From assembly GCA_013377005.1 (NCBI GenBank), contig JACABE010000034.1:1-40347 (forward strand): a stretch of 40,347 nucleotides of DNA, read 5' to 3'. Each line of letters opens with the position of its first letter. Position 1 is the first letter of the stretch. Shown one piece after another: positions 1-7,130 of the stretch. Under the pieces are notes generated by a model, which was not told the origin of the DNA, ran no database searches, and saw nothing but the letters and a program-made list of their open reading frames with translations. The DNA comes from Bacteroidota bacterium. Lineage in GTDB: Bacteria > Bacteroidota > Bacteroidia > Bacteroidales > JACABE01. The translations under genes were made by a program, and so were the position numbers.

Positions 1-134
1 TTATTAACATATTCATTTGTAATTCAATTAATTATGTGTTTTGTCATCTACTAAAAAAATTTCATTTAAATAAGACTTTCCCTTTAAGAATATATTTTAT
101 TAGCAAAAATAGTTTTTTGATTATAATTTAGTTG

Positions 135-1124
135 CTATTGTATTATTAATTTCCCGTAACCAATTATTTCTTTAGTGTCGTTGTTTATTTTGTAAAAATA
201 AGTTCCATTAGATAAATTCAAATTCAAATTTTCTTTTTTCGAAATTATTGTTTGATAATATACTTTCTGACCTATGATATCGTAAATATTTAATTCTCCT
301 TTTGTAAATCTAGAATCAGAAATTTCTATGGTTGTTGAATTATGAAAAGGATTGGGAAACAAGCTAGCCCTATTACTTTGCGAAAGTTGAATATCATTAA
401 TTCCGCTATAAATTTGATTGATTTCCTGAGGAGATAAAACTTTATTATAAATTTTTAATTCGTCAACATCACCAGTAAATGAAACATTTCCTGCATTGGG
501 TCTTCCCGTTCCAATTCTTAAACCTATAGCTGAGTAAAGAATATTTCCATTTACATATTTTGTTCCCTGTAATTTTCCATCAATGTAAAATTTCAGAGAA
601 TCACTTCCAAATGTCATTGCAAAGTTAGACCATTGATTTAACTGTACCTGATTTAAACTATATAGTTTTGCATCACTGATATTCGAGGTGCTGATAGTTG
701 CAAGCCATTTTTGCAAGCCATTTTGATTATCTAAGAAAATGCCATAAGAAGTATAGGGTTGATAATAATCATCATTCCGTTTGCTGAAAATATGAGGAAA
801 CATAATTAAATAATTATTATCTGTATATTTCGCCCAAACAGTAACCGAAAAATTATTGACAGGTTCATGATTGGTTACATCGAGTGTTTGAACATAAGAA
901 TATGGTGGATTTAGATCACCTGTGAAATGAATAGCACTATTTGCATTTCCCCATCTGTCATTAGTAAAATAAGCTCCGTAAGATACGCCATTTACTTGGT
1001 AAATAGAAGTATCATTGCAATTACCTGAAAATTCATAATCAGCTAATAAACTTTGGGCATCAATTACTTGATTAAAATTGTTTAATGTAATAATAACTAA
1101 AAAAGTGAGCAATTGTTTTTTCAT
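135..1124 (-). CDS. LamG-domain protein with T9SS type A C-terminal sorting domain
   Basis: This is a secreted or cell-surface protein of 329 residues. Residues 1-23 are a hydrophobic signal peptide. Residues about 28-240 look like a concanavalin A/LamG jelly-roll domain of the kind common in Bacteroidota (conserved DRWGNANSA motif, then a strand pattern ending in the DVDELKIYNKVLSPQEI motif), often linked to carbohydrate or protein binding. Residues about 255-329 are a type A T9SS tail, starting LFPNPF and ending in a short basic beta strand (GKLIIQ). The ligand is unknown. Its whole 5' leader is the repeated 62-base element also found at 33977-34038. It diverges from the nitroreductase gene across a gap holding a long inverted repeat. 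It shares its LamG subfamily with the domain buried in the 23562-27236 protein. Confidence 0.9.
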   Translation of the reverse strand: MKKQLLTFLVIITLNNFNQVIDAQSLLADYEFSGNCNDTSIYQVNGVSYGAYFTNDRWGNANSAIHFTGDLNPPYSYVQTLDVTNHEPVNNFSVTVWAKYTDNNYLIMFPHIFSKRNDDYYQPYTSYGIFLDNQNGLQKWLATISTSNISDAKLYSLNQVQLNQWSNFAMTFGSDSLKFYIDGKLQGTKYVNGNILYSAIGLRIGTGRPNAGNVSFTGDVDELKIYNKVLSPQEINQIYSGINDIQLSQSNRASLFPNPFHNSTTIEISDSRFTKGELNIYDIIGQKVYYQTIISKKENLNLNLSNGTYFYKINNDTKEIIGYGKLIIQ

Positions 1125-1144
1125 AAAATTGATTTTTTGTTTTC

Positions 1145-1206
1145 CCTACTTGTTTGGCTTTTCGGTATTGCCTCGTTTTTTAAAGTGGTTACTGATCTCC
1201 ACTATT
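1145..1206 (-). promoter_or_regulatory. repeated structured 5' leader element, copy 1
   Basis: This 62-base segment aligns without gaps to 33977-34038 with about 50 identities. Read on the minus strand it holds AGTGG (1203-1199), a 10-base loop with a conserved CAG, CCACT (1188-1184), an A-rich linker, then CGAGGCAATACCGAAAAGCC, in which GGC and GCC can pair around a loop. It ends 20 bases before the start codon of the LamG gene and starts 14 bases after a -7 box, so it fills nearly the entire predicted 5' untranslated region. There is no T-run after the hairpin, so it does not look like a terminator. Function unknown. Confidence 0.65.
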
Positions 1207-1220
1207 CGATTTTTTAAACA

Positions 1221-1228
1221 CAAATTTA
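1221..1228 (-). promoter_or_regulatory. -7 promoter box for the LamG gene
   Basis: On the minus strand this reads TAAATTTG, matching the Bacteroidota TAnnTTTG box. A start of transcription about 7 bases downstream would place the 62-base leader near the 5' end of the mRNA. No clear -33 TTG at usual spacing was found. Confidence 0.5.
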
Positions 1229-1288
1229 AAACTCATACTAAATAAAAATTTGTGTTGAAAAATCAATGCAATATTACAACTTTTTTTA

Positions 1289-1322
1289 TTTAGGATAAAA
1301 AAAATCATTTTTTTATCCTAAA
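1289..1322. repeat. perfect 15-bp inverted repeat in divergent promoter region
   Basis: TTTAGGATAAAAAAA (1289-1303) is followed by a 4-base spacer and then its exact reverse complement (1308-1322). It sits between the divergently oriented -7 boxes of the LamG gene (1221-1228) and the nitroreductase (1377-1384), 54 bases or more from either box. It may be a binding site for a dimeric regulator, or a transcript hairpin or cruciform. No regulator gene is adjacent. Confidence 0.5.
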
Positions 1323-1376
1323 AGCAAACAATTTTTTATTTGTTGAGAAAATCAAATCGTTGAATGTTTTTAAAAC

Positions 1377-1384
1377 TATATTTG
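1377..1384 (+). promoter_or_regulatory. -7 promoter box for the nitroreductase gene
   Basis: The sequence TATATTTG matches TAnnTTTG. It lies downstream of an upstream ATG at 1364, so a transcript from it cannot use that ATG. It therefore supports the ATG at 1418 as the true start. Confidence 0.5.
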
Positions 1385-1417
1385 TTTAATCATGCTAATT
1401 ATAAAAAAAATGATTTA

Positions 1418-2038
1418 ATGAATATATTAGAAAATTTAAACTGGAGATATGCCACAAAACGTATGAATGGCGAACAAGTGGCTAATGAAAAAATAAACAC
1501 CATACTTGAAGCTATCCGCTTAGCTCCTTCTTCAATGGGCTTACAACCTTATAAAGTTTTGGTTGTTAAAGATAAAGCTATACGTGAAAAAATTAAGGAA
1601 GTGTCATATAATCAACCTCAAATCACAGAATCAGCTTATTTACTTGTATTTGCTGTTTGGAAAGACGGTTATGAAGAAAAAACTGAAAACTTTATACAAC
1701 TTATTGCAAAAACAAGAAATCAACCGTTAGAAAGTTTACAGGATTACAAAAATCGAGTTTTAGGATTTTTCTCAATAGTTGATAAAGTTTCTTGGGCTTC
1801 TCGTCAGGCTTATATTGCTTTAGGGTTTGGGCTCACTACTTGTGCTATGCTTAAAGTTGACAGTACTCCAATGGAAGGTTTTGTTAATGAAGATTTAGAC
1901 AAATTACTCGAACTGGATAAACTTGGTTTAAAGTCAGTTGTTATGATGGCTATTGGAAATCGTGATGAAACAAAAGATTATTTGACAGCACTTCCAAAAG
2001 TAAGAAGAGCCGAAAAAGATTTATATATATATCTTTAA
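1418..2038 (+). CDS. nitroreductase family FMN oxidoreductase
   Basis: This 206-residue protein belongs to the nitroreductase family (NfsB-like fold, FMN-dependent NAD(P)H oxidoreductases of the cytoplasm). Visible family marks are NWRYATKRM near the start, which contributes phosphate contacts to FMN, the APSSMGLQPYKVLVV segment, and the C-terminal GLGLTT/AIGNRDE-type region (GFGLTTCAM, MAIGNRDETKDYL). Its substrate cannot be told from sequence. An ATG at 1364 would add 18 residues unlike the family, and the best -7 box lies inside that extension, so 1418 is preferred. It is monocistronic and divergent from the LamG gene. Confidence 0.88.
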   Translation: MNILENLNWRYATKRMNGEQVANEKINTILEAIRLAPSSMGLQPYKVLVVKDKAIREKIKEVSYNQPQITESAYLLVFAVWKDGYEEKTENFIQLIAKTRNQPLESLQDYKNRVLGFFSIVDKVSWASRQAYIALGFGLTTCAMLKVDSTPMEGFVNEDLDKLLELDKLGLKSVVMMAIGNRDETKDYLTALPKVRRAEKDLYIYL

Positions 2039-2465
2039 GGTATTATAAATCATATTTTTTTGTTTTTCTAGAAAGGATGATTCATTTTGTTTTAATAATT
2101 TCTTTAAATATTGTTTTTGACTATCTTATTGTTAGTTTTTTGTTGTAAATTAACATGTTAGTTTTTATAAATAAACGATTTTTAAATATTTTCAATTTTA
2201 AAATAGATTCTTTGTCAAATAGTTCATTAATTGAATTTTTCAAAAACTTATGCTTTATGAGGAATAAAGATGCTCTATAGTTAAAGTGTAGATTTTGAAT
2301 AAAATATACTGTTCTTATATTGATTTTTTCTAAATTCAGTTTTGATTTTCTTATTAACAAATGTGTGTTAATAAAAGATTAAACTAAAAGAATATACTTT
2401 GGCACGAATTTAGTATCTTTGTTCTTGAAATTAAAAAACCATTTATTAACTAAAATTTTTTAAAA
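2039..2465. other. intergenic region without a supported gene
   Basis: This 427-base AT-rich gap holds the -7 box for the downstream outer-membrane protein. A 79-codon minus-strand frame (2121-2360) has no recognisable domain and a composition expected of random AT-rich DNA, so it is not called. No RNA gene was recognised. Confidence 0.5.
2414..2421 (+). promoter_or_regulatory. -7 promoter box for the 2466 gene
   Basis: The sequence TATCTTTG matches TAnnTTTG and is 44 bases before the ATG at 2466. A TTG at 2399-2401 lies only 12 bases upstream, which is short for a -33 element. Confidence 0.5.
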
Positions 2466-3329
2466 ATGAAAAAAAGTTTAATTTTAATCAGTATTGTATT
2501 ATTTACTGTATTTTCAGTAAGTGCTCAGACTTTGGTATCTAAAAAAGGAATACCAATTTTACCACAAAAAGGCGACTTCGCTATAGGCGTAGCTGCAACT
2601 CCATTCTTAGATTTCTTTGGAAATATTGCTAAAATCAATAGCGGTTCAGCTTTTTCTAGCTCTGCTGCTTTTAATGCTTTAACACCAAATGTAATTTATG
2701 GAAAATATTTTTTAACTGACAACATGGCTGTTAGAGGTAAAATTAGAATTGGTAAAAATTCTACTACTAAAACACAATCTGATGTTATTAAAAGTAATCT
2801 TACAGTTCCAACAACTCCAGAATATGTTGAAGATAAATGGACACACAGCACAACTGATATAGTTCTTTCTGCTGGTCTTGAAAAAAGAAGAGGTTATGGT
2901 AGATTACAAGGATTTTATGGTGCCGAAGCTACTATCTCTTTACAAGGTGGTTCTAAAGATTCTTACGAATATGGTAATGCAATAACAAAAGATTTTACTT
3001 CTCCTGCAAGACATGATTTTGGAAGCAATAATTATGGTGGTGGTGCATGGGTAACTGAATCTTCTACTGGAACTCTTTTCGGAATAGGTGTAGGTGCTTT
3101 TGTTGGTGTTGAATATTTCTTTGCTCCTAAAATGTCTGTTGGCGGTGAGTTTGGTTGGGGTATTGGTATTAATCAAGGTTCTAATGTTTCTGGTTCTACA
3201 GAAAAAATTGTTGAAGGTTGGGATGGAACTGCAGTTAAATCTGTAACAATTCCTGGTTCTAAAACAAGTAGTTTTAACATTGATACAAAACAAACTGGTG
3301 GAAATATCTTTTTATTATTCCACTTCTAA
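2466..3329 (+). CDS. outer-membrane beta-barrel protein
   Basis: The 287-residue product has a signal peptide (residues 1-21, cut after VSAQ) followed by alternating beta strands rich in Gly, Ser, Thr and aromatics. Examples are the GDFAIGVAATPFLDFFGN and YGKYFLTDNMAVRGKIRIG segments, with a final strand ending in aromatic residues (NIFLLFHF), as in outer-membrane barrels. The pattern of paired strands and the YFFAPKMSVGGEFGWG motif resemble the small OmpA/OprF-like or porin-type barrels of Bacteroidota. No C-terminal peptidoglycan-binding domain is present. The cargo or role is unknown. It is a single-gene unit with its own -7 box and a strong terminator. Confidence 0.82.
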   Translation: MKKSLILISIVLFTVFSVSAQTLVSKKGIPILPQKGDFAIGVAATPFLDFFGNIAKINSGSAFSSSAAFNALTPNVIYGKYFLTDNMAVRGKIRIGKNSTTKTQSDVIKSNLTVPTTPEYVEDKWTHSTTDIVLSAGLEKRRGYGRLQGFYGAEATISLQGGSKDSYEYGNAITKDFTSPARHDFGSNNYGGGAWVTESSTGTLFGIGVGAFVGVEYFFAPKMSVGGEFGWGIGINQGSNVSGSTEKIVEGWDGTAVKSVTIPGSKTSSFNIDTKQTGGNIFLLFHF

Positions 3330-3350
3330 ACATTTAATTATGTAAAATAA

Positions 3351-3377
3351 AAAAAGAGGAGTTTTACTCCTCTTTTT
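3351..3377. terminator. bidirectional rho-independent terminator
   Basis: AAAAAGAGGAGT (3351-3362) and ACTCCTCTTTTT (3366-3377) form a perfect 12-bp stem with a TTT loop and A/T runs on both sides. It lies between two convergent genes and abuts the stop codon of miaA at 3378. Confidence 0.88.
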
Positions 3378-4295
3378 TTATGCTTCAAAATATAGCTTAA
3401 CGATTTCTTCCACTTTCTCTGTTTCATTTTTCTGCCCATCAATCCAATGTATTTTAAATCCATTCTTTTCCATTCGTCTGAACCATGTCATTTGGCGTTT
3501 GGCAAACTGATGAATGGCTGTGTTTAATAAACCAAACATTTCATCATAACCAATTTCATTGTTAATGTACATGGTAATGTAGCGGTATTCTAAACCATAG
3601 AACTTTAGTTGCTCTGTAGTTAAACCATTTCTTATTAATTGTTCAATTTCTTCAATCATTCCTGATTTTAAACGTAACATTAAGCGTTGGGTTATGCGTT
3701 GACGAATAAATTCTCTTTCAAACCAAATACCTATTAGTGTATTAGTGATTTTGGGAAAATCAAGCATTTCGAAAGAGGTGGTTTCATGATTTATTATTTC
3801 CATAGCTCTTATTAACCGTTCTCTGTTGGATGTATCTGTGATATTGTGCAGGGATTTTAATTGCGAAAGCTGTATTTCTAACTCTTCATTTGTTTTATCT
3901 TTTAAACTCAAACGGAACTCTTCATTAATTGGAGTATTTATTAGTTTGTAGCCAGCCAATACTGACTCAATATACATACCTGTTCCTCCACAAAGAATTG
4001 GAGTATTCCCACGTTGAATAATTTGTTGATAAGCTATTAGAAAATCATTTTGAAATGAGTAAACATTATACTCGGAACCTGCATCTGCTATATCAACTAA
4101 ATGAAATGGTGTATTAATTCCATTTACTATATAATCTTCATAATCCTTGCCCGTACCAATATTCATCCCTTTATATACCTGACGCGAATCGGCACTTATG
4201 ATTTCGCCTTGTAGTTTATTTGCTACTAAAGCTGCTAATCTTGTTTTGCCTGTTGCTGTGGGGCCAGTTATTGTTAAAAGCTTATTCGTATTCAT
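3378..4295 (-). CDS. miaA: tRNA dimethylallyltransferase MiaA
   Basis: MiaA transfers a dimethylallyl group from DMAPP to N6 of A37 in tRNAs that read codons starting with U. The 305-residue length is normal. The P-loop GPTATGKT is at residues 11-18 and the SADSRQVYKGMNIGTGK substrate-binding block at about 34-50. The GGTGMYI motif and the QFAKRQMTWFRR tRNA-contact motif are also clear. Its start overlaps the end of the upstream glycosyltransferase by 14 bases, so the two are translationally coupled in a four-gene minus-strand operon (6954 to 3378). Confidence 0.97.
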   Translation of the reverse strand: MNTNKLLTITGPTATGKTRLAALVANKLQGEIISADSRQVYKGMNIGTGKDYEDYIVNGINTPFHLVDIADAGSEYNVYSFQNDFLIAYQQIIQRGNTPILCGGTGMYIESVLAGYKLINTPINEEFRLSLKDKTNEELEIQLSQLKSLHNITDTSNRERLIRAMEIINHETTSFEMLDFPKITNTLIGIWFEREFIRQRITQRLMLRLKSGMIEEIEQLIRNGLTTEQLKFYGLEYRYITMYINNEIGYDEMFGLLNTAIHQFAKRQMTWFRRMEKNGFKIHWIDGQKNETEKVEEIVKLYFEA

Positions 4296-5505
4296 GTTGT
4301 GGTAGTTTTTGATATTTTTCTTCTACTTCCATCAAATAATTTCTAATGTTATTTAATTGTTCAACGGATAGTTTGTTGAACTCAAATGTATTGTTTAATT
4401 GTAGTTGTATGATTGCATTAGGATAGAATTCTTCAAAGAACTCAAATAAACAAATTTCATCTCTTTTTTGTATAAATGCTTGCGAAGCTTTTAAATATTG
4501 TAATGTTCTTAAACCATCTAGCTTTTCGTAACAAGCATTTACAAAATGAGCTTGGGTTTTAAAGTTCTTTCTTAGCAATAGCCACCATTTATCATTGCGA
4601 AACTGATGGTTCAAAAAATCGGACATTGGTAATTCAATATCACTGGTATATAATTCAGGAAATAAGTAATAGGTTTTTCCTATTATATCGAATAATGAAT
4701 AATGATAGATAGGATAACTACTCCAATCTCCATTATTACCTTTAATCATTGCGGGTCCTGTGCCAAAGAATACCCTGTCGGAGAATCTTGCTGCGGGATA
4801 TACTTTTTCGGGATTCCAATTGAGAATTTTAGCTGTTTTGCAAAACTTTTGCAGAAAATAGAAATCCTCACCACTTTTCATAGGTGATATACCACCTATT
4901 TTCCGATAAGCCCACATAGGAAATGCTATTGCAGAACCCAATGCTGTAAAACTAAATGGACTTGCGATTCTCCATAAATTGATGGCATAATACCGCATAT
5001 AGATTTCATAGCGTAAAATGGCTCTATTGGCAGCTTCATTGTCTGATAACGGATGATAATATGGCACTGAAATTGCCATTGCTTGCTGATGCAATTGAAG
5101 CGAATGAACAATTGATTTAAGATAATTGGAATTAAAGTGTGTATCTGCATCAATACTTACAACTATATCATTTGCATTTGCAACTTTGTTTATAGCGTCC
5201 ATTACTGTTTTGCGAGCCCATCCTACACCAAATTGTTTTCCTTTCCATGCATTCCCTTTACTACTGCAATCAATAATTTCTATAATTATATCTTTTAAAC
5301 CTTTTAAATATTGGATAGATTGTTGATTGTTTTCACAAATATTTCTTTTTTCGGGAATATTCCACCATTCGTCAGGTTGATTTATACAAACGTAAAGAAT
5401 ATAGTTTTTGAATGATTGTTGTTGTAAATCATGAATGAAAAAGGGGAGGTTTTCCAGTTCATTTAAAGCAGGTAGTGCTATATATATTTTCGGGCTTTCG
5501 TTCAT
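4282..5505 (-). CDS. family 2 glycosyltransferase
   Basis: This 407-residue protein has a GT-A nucleotide-sugar fold. Its N-terminus, KIYIALPALNELENLPFFI, is the typical first strand of family 2 enzymes. The DADTHFNSNYL segment supplies the DxD-type metal-binding site, and later SGEDFYFLQKF fits the ED acceptor-base motif. The donor and acceptor are unknown. There are no clear membrane segments, so it is likely cytoplasmic or peripheral. It sits in the operon between a small barrel-like protein (68-base gap) and miaA (14-base overlap). It is not next to the large glycan cluster at 12.7-29.8 kb. Confidence 0.82.
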   Translation of the reverse strand: MNESPKIYIALPALNELENLPFFIHDLQQQSFKNYILYVCINQPDEWWNIPEKRNICENNQQSIQYLKGLKDIIIEIIDCSSKGNAWKGKQFGVGWARKTVMDAINKVANANDIVVSIDADTHFNSNYLKSIVHSLQLHQQAMAISVPYYHPLSDNEAANRAILRYEIYMRYYAINLWRIASPFSFTALGSAIAFPMWAYRKIGGISPMKSGEDFYFLQKFCKTAKILNWNPEKVYPAARFSDRVFFGTGPAMIKGNNGDWSSYPIYHYSLFDIIGKTYYLFPELYTSDIELPMSDFLNHQFRNDKWWLLLRKNFKTQAHFVNACYEKLDGLRTLQYLKASQAFIQKRDEICLFEFFEEFYPNAIIQLQLNNTFEFNKLSVEQLNNIRNYLMEVEEKYQKLPQHEYE

Positions 5506-5573
5506 TAAATTAATAGTTAAAAGTAATTTGAGGGCCTTGAATATTTATAAATTGAAATTTTTAAAATTATCAA

Positions 5574-6170
5574 CTAAAATATCCAACTCATTGATATTCC
5601 AAAGAAATTACCTGCTTTTCCATTTCTGTAAATATGTTTCAACCCAAAATGAGGCGAAATTGAGAATGATTCTGTTGGTTTGAGGTGTAATTTCATCCCG
5701 ACTGATAATGTAATTGTGGAACGTTTATTATCTAATATATTGAAATCAGTTGAAAACGGATTTATAAAAGGTGCTAATTCTAACCATTGGCGAGGATATG
5801 TATGAAAACTAACGCCTTCGGGTATTACAAAAGTAAGGAATAATAAATATGCCCATCCGTCATCGTTGGCACCAGAAGTTAAATAATAAGAATCGGATCG
5901 GAACATTTCAATTAAACCTGCCACTGCTCCCGGAAAATGGATATAGGTATTATTGTTTTGATTGATACCGAAGCTATATTGGTAATTCAAACTAAAATTT
6001 TTATGAACAAAGTACTCTGCTGATAATCCATAAGAGGTAAGTGTTCCTGAATTAAAAAAAGAAACTTCGCTTAGGGCTGCAACTCTAATATCGCCTCTTC
6101 TTTGCGAATAGGAAGCAAAATGTAAGAGTAATATAATTAAGCTTATTAATACAAGTCTCTTTAATTTCAT
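5574..6170 (-). CDS. putative exported beta-barrel-like protein
   Basis: The 198-residue product has a signal peptide (hydrophobic residues about 5-18, probable cut after ASYSQ) and short alternating beta strands such as YGLSAEYFVHKNFSLNYQYSFG. It ends in FFGISMSWIF, a C-terminal aromatic strand as in outer-membrane barrels. No known family was recognised. The frame extends to a TTG at 6194 that would overlap the SDR gene, but the ATG at 6170 gives the better signal peptide and a 7-base gap after the SDR stop, so it is preferred. Its function is unknown. Confidence 0.7.
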   Translation of the reverse strand: MKLKRLVLISLIILLLHFASYSQRRGDIRVAALSEVSFFNSGTLTSYGLSAEYFVHKNFSLNYQYSFGINQNNNTYIHFPGAVAGLIEMFRSDSYYLTSGANDDGWAYLLFLTFVIPEGVSFHTYPRQWLELAPFINPFSTDFNILDNKRSTITLSVGMKLHLKPTESFSISPHFGLKHIYRNGKAGNFFGISMSWIF

Positions 6171-6177
6171 TTTTAGT

Positions 6178-6954
6178 TTATAGTTTTTTATCAATTATGG
6201 TAGCTGCTGCCTGTGATGTTGGCATTATCAGCATATCATTAATATTTATATGTTGTGGCAGAGAGCAAACATAATATACTGCATCGGCAATATCTTCGGC
6301 TTTTAAAGGTGTAAACCCCTTGTAAACATTATCAGCTTTTTCCTGATCACCTTTAAAACGTACTACTGAGAATTCTGTTTCTACGGCTCCGGGTTCTATT
6401 AATGTTACTTTGATGCCATGTTTTAATAAATCTATTCTCATTCCTCTGGTGATAGAATCAACTGCTGCTTTGGTACCGCAATATACATTTCCATTGGGGT
6501 AAGCATCTCTGCCTGCAATGGAACCGATATTTACAATGTGACCTTTTGCATGTGTTATCATCAAAGGACTGATTGCTCGCGAAACATAAAGCAATCCTTT
6601 TATATTGGTATCTATCATGCGTTCCCAGTCTTCGATAAGCCCATCTTGAATGGGATTTAATCCAACTGCCAATCCTGCATTGTTAAGCAGTACATCTATT
6701 TTTTCCCATGCATCAGGCAAAGCCTTGATTTGCTTTTCTACTTCGTTATTATCTCTTACATCCAGTTCCATTTTGTACACTGTAATGCCATAAGTTTGCT
6801 CCAAATCTTTACTTACTTCATCTAATATTGCAGCTCTTCGGCCAGTGAGAATTAAATTGTAATGTTCTTTAGCAAATTTATATGCAGTAGCTTTTCCTAT
6901 ACCGGCTGTAGCTCCGGTAATCATTGCAATTTTATTGATTTTATTTTCAGTCAT
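6178..6954 (-). CDS. short-chain dehydrogenase/reductase, YdfG-like
   Basis: This 258-residue classical SDR enzyme uses NAD(P)H. The Rossmann motif TGATAGIG is at residues 13-20, the NNAG motif at 91-94, and the catalytic Ser145, Tyr158 and Lys162 are all present. TGRR at 37-40 after the second strand suggests NADP(H). The whole sequence most resembles YdfG-type enzymes, which act on 3-hydroxy acids such as serine or 3-hydroxypropionate, but the substrate is inferred. It is the first gene of the minus-strand operon that ends with miaA and has a TACCTTTG box at 6999-7006. Confidence 0.88.
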   Translation of the reverse strand: MTENKINKIAMITGATAGIGKATAYKFAKEHYNLILTGRRAAILDEVSKDLEQTYGITVYKMELDVRDNNEVEKQIKALPDAWEKIDVLLNNAGLAVGLNPIQDGLIEDWERMIDTNIKGLLYVSRAISPLMITHAKGHIVNIGSIAGRDAYPNGNVYCGTKAAVDSITRGMRIDLLKHGIKVTLIEPGAVETEFSVVRFKGDQEKADNVYKGFTPLKAEDIADAVYYVCSLPQHININDMLIMPTSQAAATIIDKKL

Positions 6955-6998
6955 TTCGGTTATTTTATTATTGTGTTTTCGATTTCTTTAATCGGTAT

Positions 6999-7006
6999 CA
7001 AAGGTA
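6999..7006 (-). promoter_or_regulatory. -7 promoter box for the SDR-miaA operon
   Basis: On the minus strand this reads TACCTTTG, matching TAnnTTTG, 44 bases before the SDR start codon. No -33 TTG at normal spacing was seen. Confidence 0.5.
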
Positions 7007-7088
7007 AAAGGAAAATTTTTAATTCATATAAATTTTATAAAGTATTCTTAAAATAAAATTGAATAAACTGTTTTACAAAAAAAAAATG

Positions 7089-7096
7089 TAGTTTTG
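7089..7096 (+). promoter_or_regulatory. -7 promoter box for purL
   Basis: The sequence TAGTTTTG matches TAnnTTTG and lies 34 bases before the purL ATG. Confidence 0.5.
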
Positions 7097-7130
7097 TTAA
7101 AAATTTTAAGTCAAATTTCATCCTTTAAAA

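Noticed and set aside
1-134. Window start as part of a gene
   Set aside because: No open frame or motif is visible; it is probably 3' flank of the LamG gene.
2121-2360. 79-codon minus-strand frame
   Set aside because: Rich in Lys, Ile, Leu, Asn and Phe as expected of random AT-rich DNA, with no domain, promoter or conserved start; it lies in the gap before the outer-membrane protein gene.
2940-3293. 117-codon frame antisense to the outer-membrane protein gene
   Set aside because: The Cys/Arg/Thr-rich composition is that of a reverse-frame shadow of a beta-barrel gene; the plus-strand gene has a signal peptide and promoter.
4702-5326. Several 60-80 codon frames overlapping the family 2 glycosyltransferase gene
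   Set aside because: They are reverse or shifted-frame shadows with no domain or start signals.
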